Positions 17,133 to 26,271 of a DNA stretch of 64,000 bases are shown here, piece after piece. The stretch comes from Limnochorda sp. LNt. Its GTDB lineage: Bacteria; Bacillota; Limnochordia; Limnochordales; Geochordaceae. Under the pieces are notes generated by a model. It did no database searches, had not been told where the DNA came from, and was given only the letters and a program-made list of their open reading frames with translations. The position numbers and the translations under genes were made by a program. The stretch spans positions 372,001 through 436,000 of the forward strand of contig NZ_CP141614.1 in NCBI RefSeq assembly GCF_035593265.1, read 5' to 3'. Each line of letters opens with the position of its first letter. Position 1 is the stretch's first letter.

Positions 17133-18640
17133 TGCGAGTCGCCGTCGTGGGCGGCGGGATGACGGGGCTGGCCGCCGCCTGGCGGCTCGTGCGGGCCGCC
17201 CGGGCTCAGGGCCTGCCCGTCGAGCTCCACGTGCTCGAGGCTGACGTCCGGTGGGGCGGCAAGGTGCGCACGCTGCGCCTGGACGGGGGCGTCGACCCGT
17301 CGCTGGCGGGAGCCCTCGTCGAAGCCGGCCCCGACGCCATCTACACCCCCAAGCCGTGGGCGGTGGAGCTGGCGCGGGAGCTGGGCCTGGGCGACCGGAT
17401 CGTGCCGGCGCGCGCAGGCCTGCGGACCAGCGTGCTGCGGGGCGGGCGGCTCGTGACGCTGCCCGACGGCCTCTTCTCGCTGATGCCGTCGCGCCTCGGG
17501 CCCTTCGTGCGCAGCCCCCTCATCAGCTGGCCGGGCAAGGCCCGCATGGGGCTGGAGCTGCTGGTGCCCGGACGCCGGGACCAGGCCGACGAGTCGCTGG
17601 GGGCGTTCGTGCGGCGCAGGCTCGGGGCGGAGGCGGTGACCTACCTGGCCGAGCCGCTCCTGGCGGGCATCCATGCGGCCGATCCCTGGCGGTTGAGCCT
17701 GGCCGCCACGTATCCCTCCTTCCGCGAGGACGAGCGCCGGTACGGCAGCCTGGTGCGGGCCATGCTGGCGCGGCGTCGAGCCCGCGGTGGCCGGCGGGGC
17801 ACGCACGGTTCACCCTTCGTCAGCCTGGCGGGCGGGCTCGAGGAGCTGGTGGAGACGCTGGTGGCGCGCCTGCAGGAGCAGGCGGTGCTGCGGCTCCGGA
17901 CGCCCGTCACGAGGCTGTGGCCCGGCGAAAGGGGCTGGAGGATGGAGGCCGCGGCGGCGGGAGGGGCATCCGGCTCGCCGGACGGGGGCCGGTGGGATGC
18001 CGTGATCCTGGCGGTGCCCTCTCATCGGATGGCCGCGCTGGCCGAGCCCTGGGACGGCGAGCTGGCCGGCCTGCTGCGCCGGATCCCCTTCGCCTCGACG
18101 GCGGTGGTGACGCTGGCCTACCGCCCCCAGGACGTGCCCGAGACGTCGCCGGTGCGCCGCGGCTCCGGCGTGCTGGTGCCGTCGGTGGAGGGGCGGCGGG
18201 AGGGGCTCGTCGTGACGGCCTGCACGTGGTTTTCGTCCAAGTGGCCCCATGCCAGCCCCAGGGGCGCGATGCTGGTGCGCTGCTTCGTGGGCCGCTTCGG
18301 CGACGAGTCGGCGCTGGACATGGGTGACGAGGCCCTGGCGCGTGCGGCGGCGCTGGCCGTCGAGCGGCTGGGGGGCCTGGCGGGGCGGCCCTGCCACGTC
18401 GCGGTGCATCGGTGGCCCGCCTCCATGCCCCAGTACCAGGTGGGCCACCTCGAGACCGTGGCGGCCATCGAGCGCCGGCTGGGCCGGTGGCCGGGGCTCT
18501 TCGTCGCCGGTGCCTCGTTTAGGGGCATGAGCCTCTCCGATTGCGTGCGGCAGGGCGACCAGGCGGCCCAGGCTTGCGTGGCCTACCTGGCGGCGCGGGC
18601 CTCCGGTGCGCCCCGGCCCATCGAGGAAAGGGTGGGATAG
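17132..18640 (+). CDS. hemY: Coproporphyrinogen III oxidase (CgoX/HemY), FAD enzyme
   Basis: 502 residues from ATG 17132 (TGATG overlap with hemH). The N-terminal dinucleotide motif is VAVVGGGMTGLAAAWRL. Then come GGKVRTLRLDG, EAGPDAIYTPKPWA, PLLAGIHAADPWRLSL and, at the C-terminus, GLFVAGASFRGMSLSDCVRQG, the second FAD contact. It oxidises coproporphyrinogen III to coproporphyrin III with oxygen, which implies aerobic or microaerobic heme synthesis. Assignment as CgoX rather than protoporphyrinogen oxidase rests on the hemQ neighbour. Confidence 0.93.
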   Translation: MRVAVVGGGMTGLAAAWRLVRAARAQGLPVELHVLEADVRWGGKVRTLRLDGGVDPSLAGALVEAGPDAIYTPKPWAVELARELGLGDRIVPARAGLRTSVLRGGRLVTLPDGLFSLMPSRLGPFVRSPLISWPGKARMGLELLVPGRRDQADESLGAFVRRRLGAEAVTYLAEPLLAGIHAADPWRLSLAATYPSFREDERRYGSLVRAMLARRRARGGRRGTHGSPFVSLAGGLEELVETLVARLQEQAVLRLRTPVTRLWPGERGWRMEAAAAGGASGSPDGGRWDAVILAVPSHRMAALAEPWDGELAGLLRRIPFASTAVVTLAYRPQDVPETSPVRRGSGVLVPSVEGRREGLVVTACTWFSSKWPHASPRGAMLVRCFVGRFGDESALDMGDEALARAAALAVERLGGLAGRPCHVAVHRWPASMPQYQVGHLETVAAIERRLGRWPGLFVAGASFRGMSLSDCVRQGDQAAQACVAYLAARASGAPRPIEERVG

Positions 18641-18645
18641 AGTCC

Positions 18646-19320
18646 GTGGCCGACAAGTCGGACCTCTACGTCTACTTCCCCGTCTTCCAGCGGACCCGGC
18701 GCTGGGCGGAGCTGTCGCCCGAGCAGCGCGAGCAGACGGTAGCCGAGGCCCAGGGGCTGCTCGAGCAGGGCGGCGCCGTGCAGGTGCGGGGGGTCTACTC
18801 GACGGCGGGCTTTCGGGCCGACGCCGATCTGATGATGTGGTGGATCTCGCCGTCGCCGGACGAGCTGCAGGCACGGCTGGCCGCCTTCCGGCGGACGGCG
18901 CTGGGCGCCCGGCTACGGCTGACCCACGCCTTCATGGGGCTGCACCGACCCGCCGAGTTCAACCCGGAGCACGTGCCGGCCTTCGTGCAGGGCAAGGCGC
19001 CGCTGCGATACCTGTGCGTCTACCCGTTCGTGCGCACGCCCGAGTGGTATCTGCTGCCGCCCCAGGAGCGGGCGGCCATGCTGCGGGAGCATGGCGAGCT
19101 GGCGAGGCCCTACCCCGACGTGCTGGCCAACACCACGTCGGCCTTCGGGCTGGGCGACTACGAGTGGGTGCTGGCCTTCGAGACCGAGGACCTGGGCCGA
19201 CTGGTCGACATGATCCGGGCGCTGCGCTCGGCCAAGGCGCGCCGCTACGTCAGCCTGGAGACGCCCTTCGTGACGGGCATCCGCAAGAGCCTGGCGGAGG
19301 CCGTGGCCGACCTGGGGTGA
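18646..19320 (+). CDS. hemQ: Coproheme decarboxylase (HemQ/ChdC)
   Basis: 224 residues from GTG 18646, five bases after the hemY stop, with a GGAAAGGGTGGG ribosome site. A chlorite-dismutase-fold protein: YVYFPVFQRT at the start, and CVYPFVRTPEWYLLPP with the catalytic Tyr near 126. AAMLREHGELARPY holds the proximal heme His near 149, and GLGDYEWVLAFETED follows. It converts coproheme to heme b by two oxidative decarboxylations, the last step of the coproporphyrin-dependent pathway. Its place after hemE, H and Y defines that route here. Confidence 0.94.
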   Translation: MADKSDLYVYFPVFQRTRRWAELSPEQREQTVAEAQGLLEQGGAVQVRGVYSTAGFRADADLMMWWISPSPDELQARLAAFRRTALGARLRLTHAFMGLHRPAEFNPEHVPAFVQGKAPLRYLCVYPFVRTPEWYLLPPQERAAMLREHGELARPYPDVLANTTSAFGLGDYEWVLAFETEDLGRLVDMIRALRSAKARRYVSLETPFVTGIRKSLAEAVADLG

Positions 19321-19325
19321 CGGCG

Positions 19326-19979
19326 TTGAGCGAGTGGGTGGGGCTCAAGGAGGCGTGCCGGATCCTGGGGGTGCACGAGACCACCCTGCGGCGGTGGACG
19401 GACCAGGGGCTCATCGTCGCCTTCCGCACGCCAGGGGGCCACCGCCGCTACCTGCGCCAGGAGCTGCTGGCCTTCCTCGAGCGGGGCCGGGCCCTGGCCC
19501 TGCAGGCGCCGGCGGAGCCGCTGGAGCGGCTGCAGCAACGGGCGCTGGCCGAGGCCCACCAGATACTGGCCCACCGGCTGGTCGAGGAGCCGTGGACGCC
19601 CCGCTACGACTCCGTGCGGCCCTCCAAGCGTGCCAACGGGCGCCAGCTGCTGGGGCTGCTGATCCAGTACGCGGCGCGGGGCGACCAGGAGCAGGCCTAC
19701 CTGCAGGCGGCCCGGGCCATCATGCGCCAATACGGCCGTGAGGCGCTCCAGCTCGGGCTGTCCATCCCCGAGACGGCCCGGGCCGTGCTGACCTTCCGCC
19801 AGGTCATCATGGAGGCCGTCGCCCATTCGCTGGACCGTCCGCCGGCCCACGACCCCGAGGGGTGGCGGGTGATGGAGCGGGCCGGGATCTTCTTCGACGA
19901 GCTGCTGGTGGCGACGCTCGAGGGGTACCTGCAGGGCGACGGGAGCGGCGGGGCGCAGCCCGGGGAGGCGATGGCGTGA
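19326..19979 (+). CDS. MerR/excisionase-type HTH protein with unknown C-terminal domain, in the heme operon
   Basis: 217 residues from TTG 19326, six bases after hemQ. Residues 1-50 form a MerR-like helix-turn-helix (GLKEACRILGVHETTLRRW, then TPGGHRRYLRQELLAFLE). The remaining 165 residues are mostly helical (LLGLLIQYAARGDQEQAYLQ, ARAVLTFRQVIMEAVAHSL, ERAGIFFDELLVATLEGYL) and resemble sensor domains, but I do not recognise the family. The GTG of hemA overlaps its stop. Its position suggests a regulator of heme synthesis; it lacks obvious Cys or His ligand motifs for heme or metal. Confidence 0.75.
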   Translation: MSEWVGLKEACRILGVHETTLRRWTDQGLIVAFRTPGGHRRYLRQELLAFLERGRALALQAPAEPLERLQQRALAEAHQILAHRLVEEPWTPRYDSVRPSKRANGRQLLGLLIQYAARGDQEQAYLQAARAIMRQYGREALQLGLSIPETARAVLTFRQVIMEAVAHSLDRPPAHDPEGWRVMERAGIFFDELLVATLEGYLQGDGSGGAQPGEAMA

Positions 19980-21259
19980 GCGAGCCTCGGAGCGGGCCGT
20001 CCATGTGGGGCATGGACTGGCGGACGGCGCCGCTGGAGCTGCGGGAGCGCCTGGCACTGGGCGACGCGGCGGCGGTTTCGGGCCTGCTGGAGCAACTGGC
20101 GGGGCCGGCCGTCGTGCTGGCCACCTGCCACCGGATCGAGGTCTACGTGGAAGGTCCCGAGCAGCTCGGCCCGGCGCTCGAGGCCCTGGCGCGGCGCGGG
20201 GGCGTGAGCCCGTCGGCCCTGCACGCCCACGGCGCGGAGCGTCACGGGGAGGCGTGCGTGCGCCACCTCCTGGAGGTGGCCGCCGGGCTGCAGTCGGCGA
20301 TGGTCGGCGAGCCCCAGATCCTGGGTCAGGTGCGCGACGCCCTGGGCCTGGCGCGCCAGGTGCGGCCGCCGGGCCCGGTGCTGGGAGCCCTCTTCGAGCG
20401 GGCGGTGCACGCCGGCAAGCGGGTGCGGACCGAGACGGCCCTGGGGAGCGCGTCGCCCTCGCTGGCGCGCGAGGCGGTGCGCCGGGCCGTCGAGGGCGGG
20501 CTCGACCTGGCGAGGGGCACGGTGCTGGTGATCGGCAGCGGCGAGACCGCGATGCTGGCGGCCCGGGAGGCCGTGGGCGCGGGGGCGAGGCGGGTCCGCT
20601 TCTGCGCCCGGCGGCCGAGCAGGCCTGCAGGCGGCGCGGGCCGCGCTGCAGCGCCGGGGCGGCGCCGAGGTGGCGCTGGATGCGGCCCCCATGGCGGCGC
20701 TGCCGGAGCTGTTGGAGCAGGCGGACCTGGTCGTCTCCGCGACGTCGGCGCCCGGCACCGTCGTGGCGGCCGCATGGCTGGTGGCGGCGGTGCGGGCGAG
20801 GCCGCGGCCGGGGCGCCGGACCTGTGGGTCGTCGACCTGGCCGTGCCGAGGGACGTCGAGGTGCCCGCGCCCATGCCCGAGGGGCTGCGCCTGCTCGGCA
20901 TCGACGAGGTGGCGCGAGCGGCCGAGGCGGCGCCGCGAGCGCCGGAAGGGACGGGCGGCGAGGATCGGGCGGCGGCCATGGCCATCGTCGGGCAGGAGAC
21001 GGCGAGCTTCATGGAGTGGCTGCGCCAGCGTCAGGCGGCGCCGGCGGTGGTGGCCATGCGACGGCGCGCCGAGGCGGTCCGGGCGCAGGAGCTCGAGTGG
21101 GCGCTGAGGCGGCTCGACGGTCGGCTGGCGCCCCGGGACCGCGAGGTGCTGGAGGCCATGACCCGCCGGCTCACCAACAAGCTCATGCACCTGCCGACCC
21201 TCTACCTCAAGCGCATGGCTTGCGAGGCAGGGGACGAGCGCCAGGAGAGGGCGGGATGA
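19976..21259 (+). CDS. hemA: Glutamyl-tRNA reductase with two compensating frameshifts
   Basis: 427 residues from GTG 19976. The catalytic Cys is C51 in VLATCHRIEVY; GEPQILGQVRDALGLAR and ARGTVLVIGSGETAMLA (NADPH site) follow. Between about 20625 and 20795 the open frame reads as low-complexity GGAGRAAAPGRR-like sequence. The +1 frame over the same stretch encodes the expected LPELLEQADLVVSATSAPGT. The original frame resumes at PDLWVVDLAVPRDVEVP. An extra G near 20625 and a missing G near 20795 would explain this. About 57 residues of the Rossmann domain are therefore wrong in the sequence as given. It reduces glutamyl-tRNA to glutamate-1-semialdehyde, the first committed heme step. Confidence 0.88.
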   Translation: MSEPRSGPSMWGMDWRTAPLELRERLALGDAAAVSGLLEQLAGPAVVLATCHRIEVYVEGPEQLGPALEALARRGGVSPSALHAHGAERHGEACVRHLLEVAAGLQSAMVGEPQILGQVRDALGLARQVRPPGPVLGALFERAVHAGKRVRTETALGSASPSLAREAVRRAVEGGLDLARGTVLVIGSGETAMLAAREAVGAGARRVRFCARRPSRPAGGAGRAAAPGRRRGGAGCGPHGGAAGAVGAGGPGRLRDVGARHRRGGRMAGGGGAGEAAAGAPDLWVVDLAVPRDVEVPAPMPEGLRLLGIDEVARAAEAAPRAPEGTGGEDRAAAMAIVGQETASFMEWLRQRQAAPAVVAMRRRAEAVRAQELEWALRRLDGRLAPRDREVLEAMTRRLTNKLMHLPTLYLKRMACEAGDERQERAG

Positions 21260-21265
21260 CGGGGC

Positions 21266-22330
21266 ATGAGCGTGACGACCCGCCCGTTGCGGGTGGCCAC
21301 CCGGTCGAGCAGGCTGGCCCTGGCGCAGACGGAGGCGGTGGTGGAGCGGCTGCGGCGAAGCGTGCCGGGCGTCGCCGTGGAGATCGTGCCCATGACGACC
21401 CGGGGCGACCACGGTGCGTGGCAGGACGGCGCGCGGGGGGCCGAGAGGGTCGGCGCCTTCGTCAAGGAGCTGGAGGTGGCCCTCCAGGAGGGGCGGGCGG
21501 ACCTGGCCGTCCACAGCCTCAAGGACGTGCCGACCGACCTGCCCGAAGGCCTGGTGCTCGGGGCGTTTCCCGAGCGGGAAGACCCTCGCGACGTCCTGGT
21601 GCTGCCGCCGGCTGGGAGCGAGCCCGTCGAGAGGCACGGGCACGCCCCGACGGACGCCACCTCGGCGCTGGCGGTGCTGGGGACGGGGGCACGCCTCGGC
21701 ACGTCGTCGCAGCGCCGGGGTGTGCAGCTTCGCCTGTTGCGCCCGGACCTGGTGGCGGTGCCCGTGCGGGGCAACGTCGAGACCCGCCTGCGGCGTCTGG
21801 ATGAGGGGCAGGTCGATGCCCTGGTGCTGGCGGGCGCCGGCCTGAGGCGCCTGGGCCTGGCTCACCGTGCCACCGTGTGGTTGGGCCCCGAGGCGGTGGT
21901 GCCGGCGGCCGGGCAGGGGACGCTGGCCGTGGAGTGCCGCGCCGATGACGGGGAGGTGCGGGAGGCGCTGGCGCTGCTGGACCGGCCCGAGTTGCGGGCG
22001 GCCGCCGAGGCGGAGCGGGCCTTCCTCGCCCGCACAGGGGCGGGCTGCCGCTGGCCGGTGGGCGCCTGGGCCCGGATGGTGGAGGGGCAGGAGCTGGAGC
22101 TGGTGGGGTTCGTGGCCATCCCGGCGGGCGAAGTACGCGAGGGCACGGCGGGGTGGATGGCCGCGCGAGGGTGGCGGCGCGTGCCCCTGCCCCGGGCGGT
22201 GGAGGCGGACGCTCCGGCGTGGGTCGACGCCGCCCGGCAGCTGGGGGAGTCCCTGGCCGACGAGCTGCTCCAGCGGGTGCGCTCGGGGGAGGGGACCTTC
22301 CTTGAGTCCGGGGCCGCTGGCGGGGTGTAG
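21266..22330 (+). CDS. hemC: Porphobilinogen deaminase (hydroxymethylbilane synthase)
   Basis: 354 residues from ATG 21266, six bases after hemA. Family motifs: RVATRSSRLALAQTEAV, DLAVHSLKDVPTDLP with the catalytic Asp nearby, GTSSQRRGVQL, VPVRGNVETRL and VVPAAGQGTLAVECR. The dipyrromethane cofactor is attached at C261 in TGAGCRWPVGA. It joins four porphobilinogens into hydroxymethylbilane. An insertion of about 20 residues around 115-135 (SEPVERHGHAPTDATSA) is unusual but in frame. The end overlaps hemD by 29 nt. Confidence 0.94.
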   Translation: MSVTTRPLRVATRSSRLALAQTEAVVERLRRSVPGVAVEIVPMTTRGDHGAWQDGARGAERVGAFVKELEVALQEGRADLAVHSLKDVPTDLPEGLVLGAFPEREDPRDVLVLPPAGSEPVERHGHAPTDATSALAVLGTGARLGTSSQRRGVQLRLLRPDLVAVPVRGNVETRLRRLDEGQVDALVLAGAGLRRLGLAHRATVWLGPEAVVPAAGQGTLAVECRADDGEVREALALLDRPELRAAAEAERAFLARTGAGCRWPVGAWARMVEGQELELVGFVAIPAGEVREGTAGWMAARGWRRVPLPRAVEADAPAWVDAARQLGESLADELLQRVRSGEGTFLESGAAGGV

Positions 22331-23168
22331 GGTGCTGGTGACCCGCCCCGCCCACCAGGCGGCGCCGACGGTGGCCGCGCTGGAGGCGGCGGGGGCGGCC
22401 GTGGTCGTCGAGCCGCTGATTCGCATCGAGCCCCCGGCCGATCCCGGCCCGCTTCGCGAGGCGGCGGAGGGTCTGCTCGAGGGAGCTTACGACTGGGCGG
22501 TCGTGACGAGCCCCAATGGGGCGGCCGCGCTGGCCGATGTCCTGGAGCAGGCGGCCGGATGGCCGCCGGGGCGCGGGCCGTCGGGCGAGGACGGGGCAGG
22601 CACACGCCTGCGGGCGCGGCTTTGCGCCGTGGGGCCGGGTACCCGAAAGGCGCTGGAGAGCCGGGGGCTCGTGGTGCACTGCGTGCCCGAGCGCGCCGAG
22701 GGGGCCGCCATCCCGGATGCGCTGCAACGTCTCGAACCGCTGGCGGGCCGCCGCATCCTGCTAGCCCTGGGAGACCGGGCGGACGACCGGCTGGAGGCGG
22801 CCCTGAGGGCACGTGGCGCCAGGCCCGTGCGGGTCACCGCCTACCGGACCCTGGAGGACCCTAGCGCAGCGAGGCAGGCGGCGGAGCGGGTGCGTCTGGG
22901 GGCCGTCGACCTGGTGCTGGTCGCGTCGCCCAGCCAGGTGGCGGCGCTCTCCGGAGCCCTTGTGCAATCGGGCGCCGGTCGAGGGGACGGCGAGATCCGG
23001 GCGGTCGCCATCGGCCCCACCACGGCCCGGGCGGCCGTCCAGGCGGGATGGCGTGTGACGCAGGCCCGCTCGCCGGACCCGGCGGGTCTGGTGGCGGCTT
23101 GCGTGGAGGCGTGGTCCGCGACCAAGGGGAGCCCTCCCCGCCCGGCGGGGCCGGACGACGGCCGGTGA
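22302..23168 (+). CDS. hemD: Uroporphyrinogen III synthase
   Basis: 288 residues from TTG 22302, with GGGGGAGGGG about nine bases ahead, overlapping the hemC end. The family is weakly conserved, but the order is typical: CRVLVTRPAHQAAPTVAALE at the start, DWAVVTSPNGAAAL, RRILLALGDRADDRLEAAL, RVTAYRTLED, DLVLVASPSQVAAL and VAIGPTTARAAVQAGW. It inverts ring D and closes hydroxymethylbilane to uroporphyrinogen III. Identity is supported strongly by position between hemC and hemB. Confidence 0.92.
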   Translation: MSPGPLAGCRVLVTRPAHQAAPTVAALEAAGAAVVVEPLIRIEPPADPGPLREAAEGLLEGAYDWAVVTSPNGAAALADVLEQAAGWPPGRGPSGEDGAGTRLRARLCAVGPGTRKALESRGLVVHCVPERAEGAAIPDALQRLEPLAGRRILLALGDRADDRLEAALRARGARPVRVTAYRTLEDPSAARQAAERVRLGAVDLVLVASPSQVAALSGALVQSGAGRGDGEIRAVAIGPTTARAAVQAGWRVTQARSPDPAGLVAACVEAWSATKGSPPRPAGPDDGR

Positions 23169-23199
23169 GAGCAGAGGCGGCAGGCTCCCGGAAGGCAGG

Positions 23200-24261
23200 G
23201 TGAGCAGGGTGCAGGGCGTGCAGCGAGTCGAGCCGGCCCCCGGCAGGCGGGACATGGGGGGCGCGGTGGTCGGGCGGGAGACGGGGGTGCGCCCCCGGCG
23301 GCTGCGGCGCACTCCGGGTCTGCGTGCCATGGTGCGGGAGACCCGCCTTTCGAGCGAGCAGCTCATCTATCCCATCTTCGTGCAGCCGGCGGGCGTCGCC
23401 CTCCAGCCGGTGGAATCCATGCCCGGGGTGATGCGCTGGCCCGTCGACCGCGTGGACGAGCCGGCGGGGGAGGCGCTCGAGACAGGGGTGGGGGCGGTGC
23501 TCCTCTTCGGCATCCCGCCGGCCAAGGACGCTCGGGGTAGCGGCGCCGACGATCCCGAGGGCGTGGTGCAGCAGGCCGTGCGTCGCCTCAAGGCCCGGTG
23601 GCCCGAGCTGGTGGTGGTGACGGACGTGTGCCTGTGCGAGTACACGGAGCACGGCCACTGCGGGATCCTGCGGGAGCGGCGGGGGACGATGGAGGTCGAC
23701 AACGACAAGACCCTCGAGCGCCTGGCGGCCACGGCGGTCTCCCACGCCGAGGCAGGTGCCGACATCGTGGCTCCCAGCTCCATGATGGACGACCAGGTGC
23801 GGGCCATCCGCCAGGCCCTGGACGCAGCCGGCTGGGAGGACGTGGCCGTCATGGCCTACTCGGCCAAGTTCGCGTCGGCCTTCTACGGGCCGTTCCGCGA
23901 GGCGGCCGGGTCGGCGCCCGCCTTCGGGGACCGGCGGGCCTACCAGATGGACCCCGCCAACGCCCGGGAGGCCCTGCGGGAGGTGGCCCTCGACGTGGCC
24001 CAGGGCGCGGACATCGTCATGGTGAAGCCGGCCCTGGCCTACCTCGACGTGGTGCGGGCCGTCCGGGAGGCCATGGCGCTGCCGGTCGCCGCCTACAACG
24101 TCAGCGGGGAGTACGCCATGGTGGAGGCCGCCGCCCGCCAGGGCTGGATCGACCGGCGGGCCGTGGTGCTGGAGAGCCTCACGGCCATGGCGCGGGCAGG
24201 GGCCGATCTCATCATCACCTACCACGCCGTCGAGGCGGCCCGGTGGCTGCGTGAGGGATGA
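23200..24261 (+). CDS. hemB: Delta-aminolevulinic acid dehydratase (porphobilinogen synthase)
   Basis: 353 residues from GTG 23200; an ATG at 23254 would drop an unconserved N-terminus. Motifs: RRTPGLRAMVRET, LIYPIFVQ, VDRVDEPAGEAL, the zinc-site cysteines in DVCLCEYTEHGHCG, and the two active-site lysines in MAYSAKFASAFYGPF and MVKPALAYLDVV. The three-cysteine cluster points to a zinc-dependent enzyme. It condenses two aminolevulinates to porphobilinogen. Its stop overlaps the hemL start. Confidence 0.95.
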   Translation: MSRVQGVQRVEPAPGRRDMGGAVVGRETGVRPRRLRRTPGLRAMVRETRLSSEQLIYPIFVQPAGVALQPVESMPGVMRWPVDRVDEPAGEALETGVGAVLLFGIPPAKDARGSGADDPEGVVQQAVRRLKARWPELVVVTDVCLCEYTEHGHCGILRERRGTMEVDNDKTLERLAATAVSHAEAGADIVAPSSMMDDQVRAIRQALDAAGWEDVAVMAYSAKFASAFYGPFREAAGSAPAFGDRRAYQMDPANAREALREVALDVAQGADIVMVKPALAYLDVVRAVREAMALPVAAYNVSGEYAMVEAAARQGWIDRRAVVLESLTAMARAGADLIITYHAVEAARWLREG

Positions 24262-25580
24262 GACGCATGACCAGACACAGTGAAGCGACGCAGCAGTGGT
24301 GGGAGAGGGCGCGGCACGCCATCCCGGGCGGGGTCAACAGCCCCGTGCGGGCGTTCGGTGCGGTGGGAGGCACCCCGGTCTTCATCGTGCGGGGGCAGGG
24401 GCCTTACGTCTACGACCTGGAGGGCCGCCGCTACATCGACCTCGTGCAATCGTGGGGCGCGGTCATCCTGGGCCACGCCCACCCCGCCGTCACGGAGGCG
24501 GTCAAGCGCGCGGCGGCGGACGGCACCAGCTTCGGCATGCCCACCACGGCCGAGGTAGAGCTGGCCGAGACCATCGCGGGGGCCATCCCCTCCGTGGAGA
24601 TGGTACGCCTCGTCAACTCGGGCACCGAGGCGGTCATGAGCGCCGTGCGCCTGGCGAGGGCCGTGACGGGGCGGCCCTACGTCGTCAAGTTCGAAGGGTG
24701 CTACCACGGCCACTCGGACGGCATGCTAGTGCGGGCCGGCTCGGGGGCGGCCGTCTACGGGGCGCCGCAAGGAACTTCTTCGCCGGCGTCGCCCGGTGTC
24801 AGCCCGGGGGCGGCCGGCGAGACGCTGCTCGCCCGCTACAACCACCTGTCCGACGTCGAGGCCCTCTTCGATCGGTGGGGCGACCGGATCGCCGCCGTCG
24901 TGGTGGAGCCCGTCGCGGCCAACATGGGGGTGGTCCTGCCCGAGCCGGGCTTCCTCGAGGGGTTGCGGGAGCTGACGCGTCGCCACGGCAGCCTCCTCAT
25001 CTTCGACGAGGTGATCACGGGCTTCAGGGTCGGCTGGAGCGGCGCCCAGGGCCGGCTCGGCGTGACACCGGATCTGACGTGCCTGGGCAAGGTCATCGGC
25101 GGCGGGCTGCCCGTGGGGGCCTACGGCGGGCCGCGGGCCCTGATGGAGCAGGTGGCCCCGGCGGGCCCCGTCTACCAGGCCGGCACGCTGTCGGGCAACC
25201 CCATCACGGTGGCGGCGGGCCTGGCGGTGCTGCGGGAGCTGGCTCGCCCGGGCGTCTACGAGCGCCTCGAGGCGTTGGGGCAGCGCCTGGCCGAGGGGCT
25301 GCGGCAGTCGGCCCGTGAGGCCGGGGTGGCCCTGTCGGTCGTGCAGATGGGAGGCCTGGTCGGCATCGCGTTCGCCGAGGCGGCGCCGACGGACTTCGAC
25401 TCGGCAAGAGCGGCCGATGCCGGGCGCTACGCCCGCTTCTTCCATGCCATGCTCGAGCGGGGCGTCCACCTGGCACCCGCCATGCTGGAGGCCGTCTTCG
25501 TGGGGCTGGCCCACGACGAGGCGGTGGTGGACGCGGTCGTCGAGGCGGCCCAGGCGGCCCTCATCGAGTCGGCACGGTAG
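24258..25580 (+). CDS. hemL: Glutamate-1-semialdehyde 2,1-aminomutase
   Basis: 440 residues from ATG 24258 (ATGA overlap with hemB); an ATG at 24267 is also possible. Class III aminotransferase fold: IPGGVNSPVRAFGAVGG, VNSGTEAVMSAVRLAR, KFEGCYHGHSDGMLV, LIFDEVITGFRVG, the PLP lysine in TCLGKVIGGGLPVGAYGG and TLSGNPITVAAGLA. It converts glutamate-1-semialdehyde to aminolevulinate, completing the C5 route begun by HemA. Last gene of the heme operon. Confidence 0.95.
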   Translation: MRRMTRHSEATQQWWERARHAIPGGVNSPVRAFGAVGGTPVFIVRGQGPYVYDLEGRRYIDLVQSWGAVILGHAHPAVTEAVKRAAADGTSFGMPTTAEVELAETIAGAIPSVEMVRLVNSGTEAVMSAVRLARAVTGRPYVVKFEGCYHGHSDGMLVRAGSGAAVYGAPQGTSSPASPGVSPGAAGETLLARYNHLSDVEALFDRWGDRIAAVVVEPVAANMGVVLPEPGFLEGLRELTRRHGSLLIFDEVITGFRVGWSGAQGRLGVTPDLTCLGKVIGGGLPVGAYGGPRALMEQVAPAGPVYQAGTLSGNPITVAAGLAVLRELARPGVYERLEALGQRLAEGLRQSAREAGVALSVVQMGGLVGIAFAEAAPTDFDSARAADAGRYARFFHAMLERGVHLAPAMLEAVFVGLAHDEAVVDAVVEAAQAALIESAR

Positions 25581-25595
25581 GCAGCGGCCGGCCCT

Positions 25596-26198
25596 TCAGC
25601 CCCGGCGGGGCTCCCGGTGGCCGAGCAGGGCCAGTACGGCGGTGCGTTCGGCCGGGTCTCGCTCGTAGAGGCCCCGCACCGCCATCGTGACAGCCCGGGA
25701 GCCCTCGGCACGGGCGCCCCGCATGATCATGCAGAGGTGCTCCGCCTCGATCACCACGGCCACGCCCCGAGGGCGCAGCCGGGCCTCGACGGCGTCGGCG
25801 ATCTGGTTGGTGAGGCGCTCCTGGACCTGCGGGCGGCGGGCGTACCCCTGCACCAGGCGCGCCAGCTTGGAGAGCCCGGTCAGCCGCCCGCCGGCGGGGA
25901 GGTAGGCGATGTGGACCCTCCCCATGAAGGGGAGCAGGTGGTGCTCGCACATGGAGTGGAGGGGGATGTCGCGCACCACCACCAGGTCCTCGGCTCCCTC
26001 CTCGTAGGTGAGGGTCAGCTCGTCGGCGGGCTCTTCGTGCACGCCTGCGAAGATCTCGACCAGCATCCGTGCCGCCCGGTCGGGCGTCTCCCGCAACCCC
26101 GGGCGGTCCGGATCCTCGCCGACGGCCTCCAGGATCTCCCGGACGGCGCGGCGGATCCGCTCGAGCCGCTGCGGATCGACGTCGGGTGCCTCGTCCAT
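25596..26198 (-). CDS. folE: GTP cyclohydrolase I
   Basis: 200 residues from ATG 26198. Motifs: [33 protein letters not shown], the zinc and catalytic site [37 protein letters not shown] with the catalytic His position, and [17 protein letters not shown]. It makes dihydroneopterin triphosphate from GTP, the entry to folate synthesis. Convergent with hemL, 15 bp apart. An extended -10 element lies about 65 nt upstream. Confidence 0.95.
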   Translation of the reverse strand: MDEAPDVDPQRLERIRRAVREILEAVGEDPDRPGLRETPDRAARMLVEIFAGVHEEPADELTLTYEEGAEDLVVVRDIPLHSMCEHHLLPFMGRVHIAYLPAGGRLTGLSKLARLVQGYARRPQVQERLTNQIADAVEARLRPRGVAVVIEAEHLCMIMRGARAEGSRAVTMAVRGLYERDPAERTAVLALLGHREPRRG

Positions 26199-26260
26199 GG
26201 CAAGCCCCGCTTTCGAGGCCCGAAGGCCCGGTCTCGGGCCGGCGCCGCGCCGGCCAACGC

Positions 26261-26269
26261 ATTGTAGCA
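26261..26269 (-). promoter_or_regulatory. Extended -10 element upstream of folE
   Basis: On the minus strand TGCTACAAT matches TGn plus a near-consensus -10. It lies about 63 nt upstream of the folE ATG and just past the stop of the next gene. No good -35 was seen. Confidence 0.45.
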
Positions 26270-26271
26270 CA

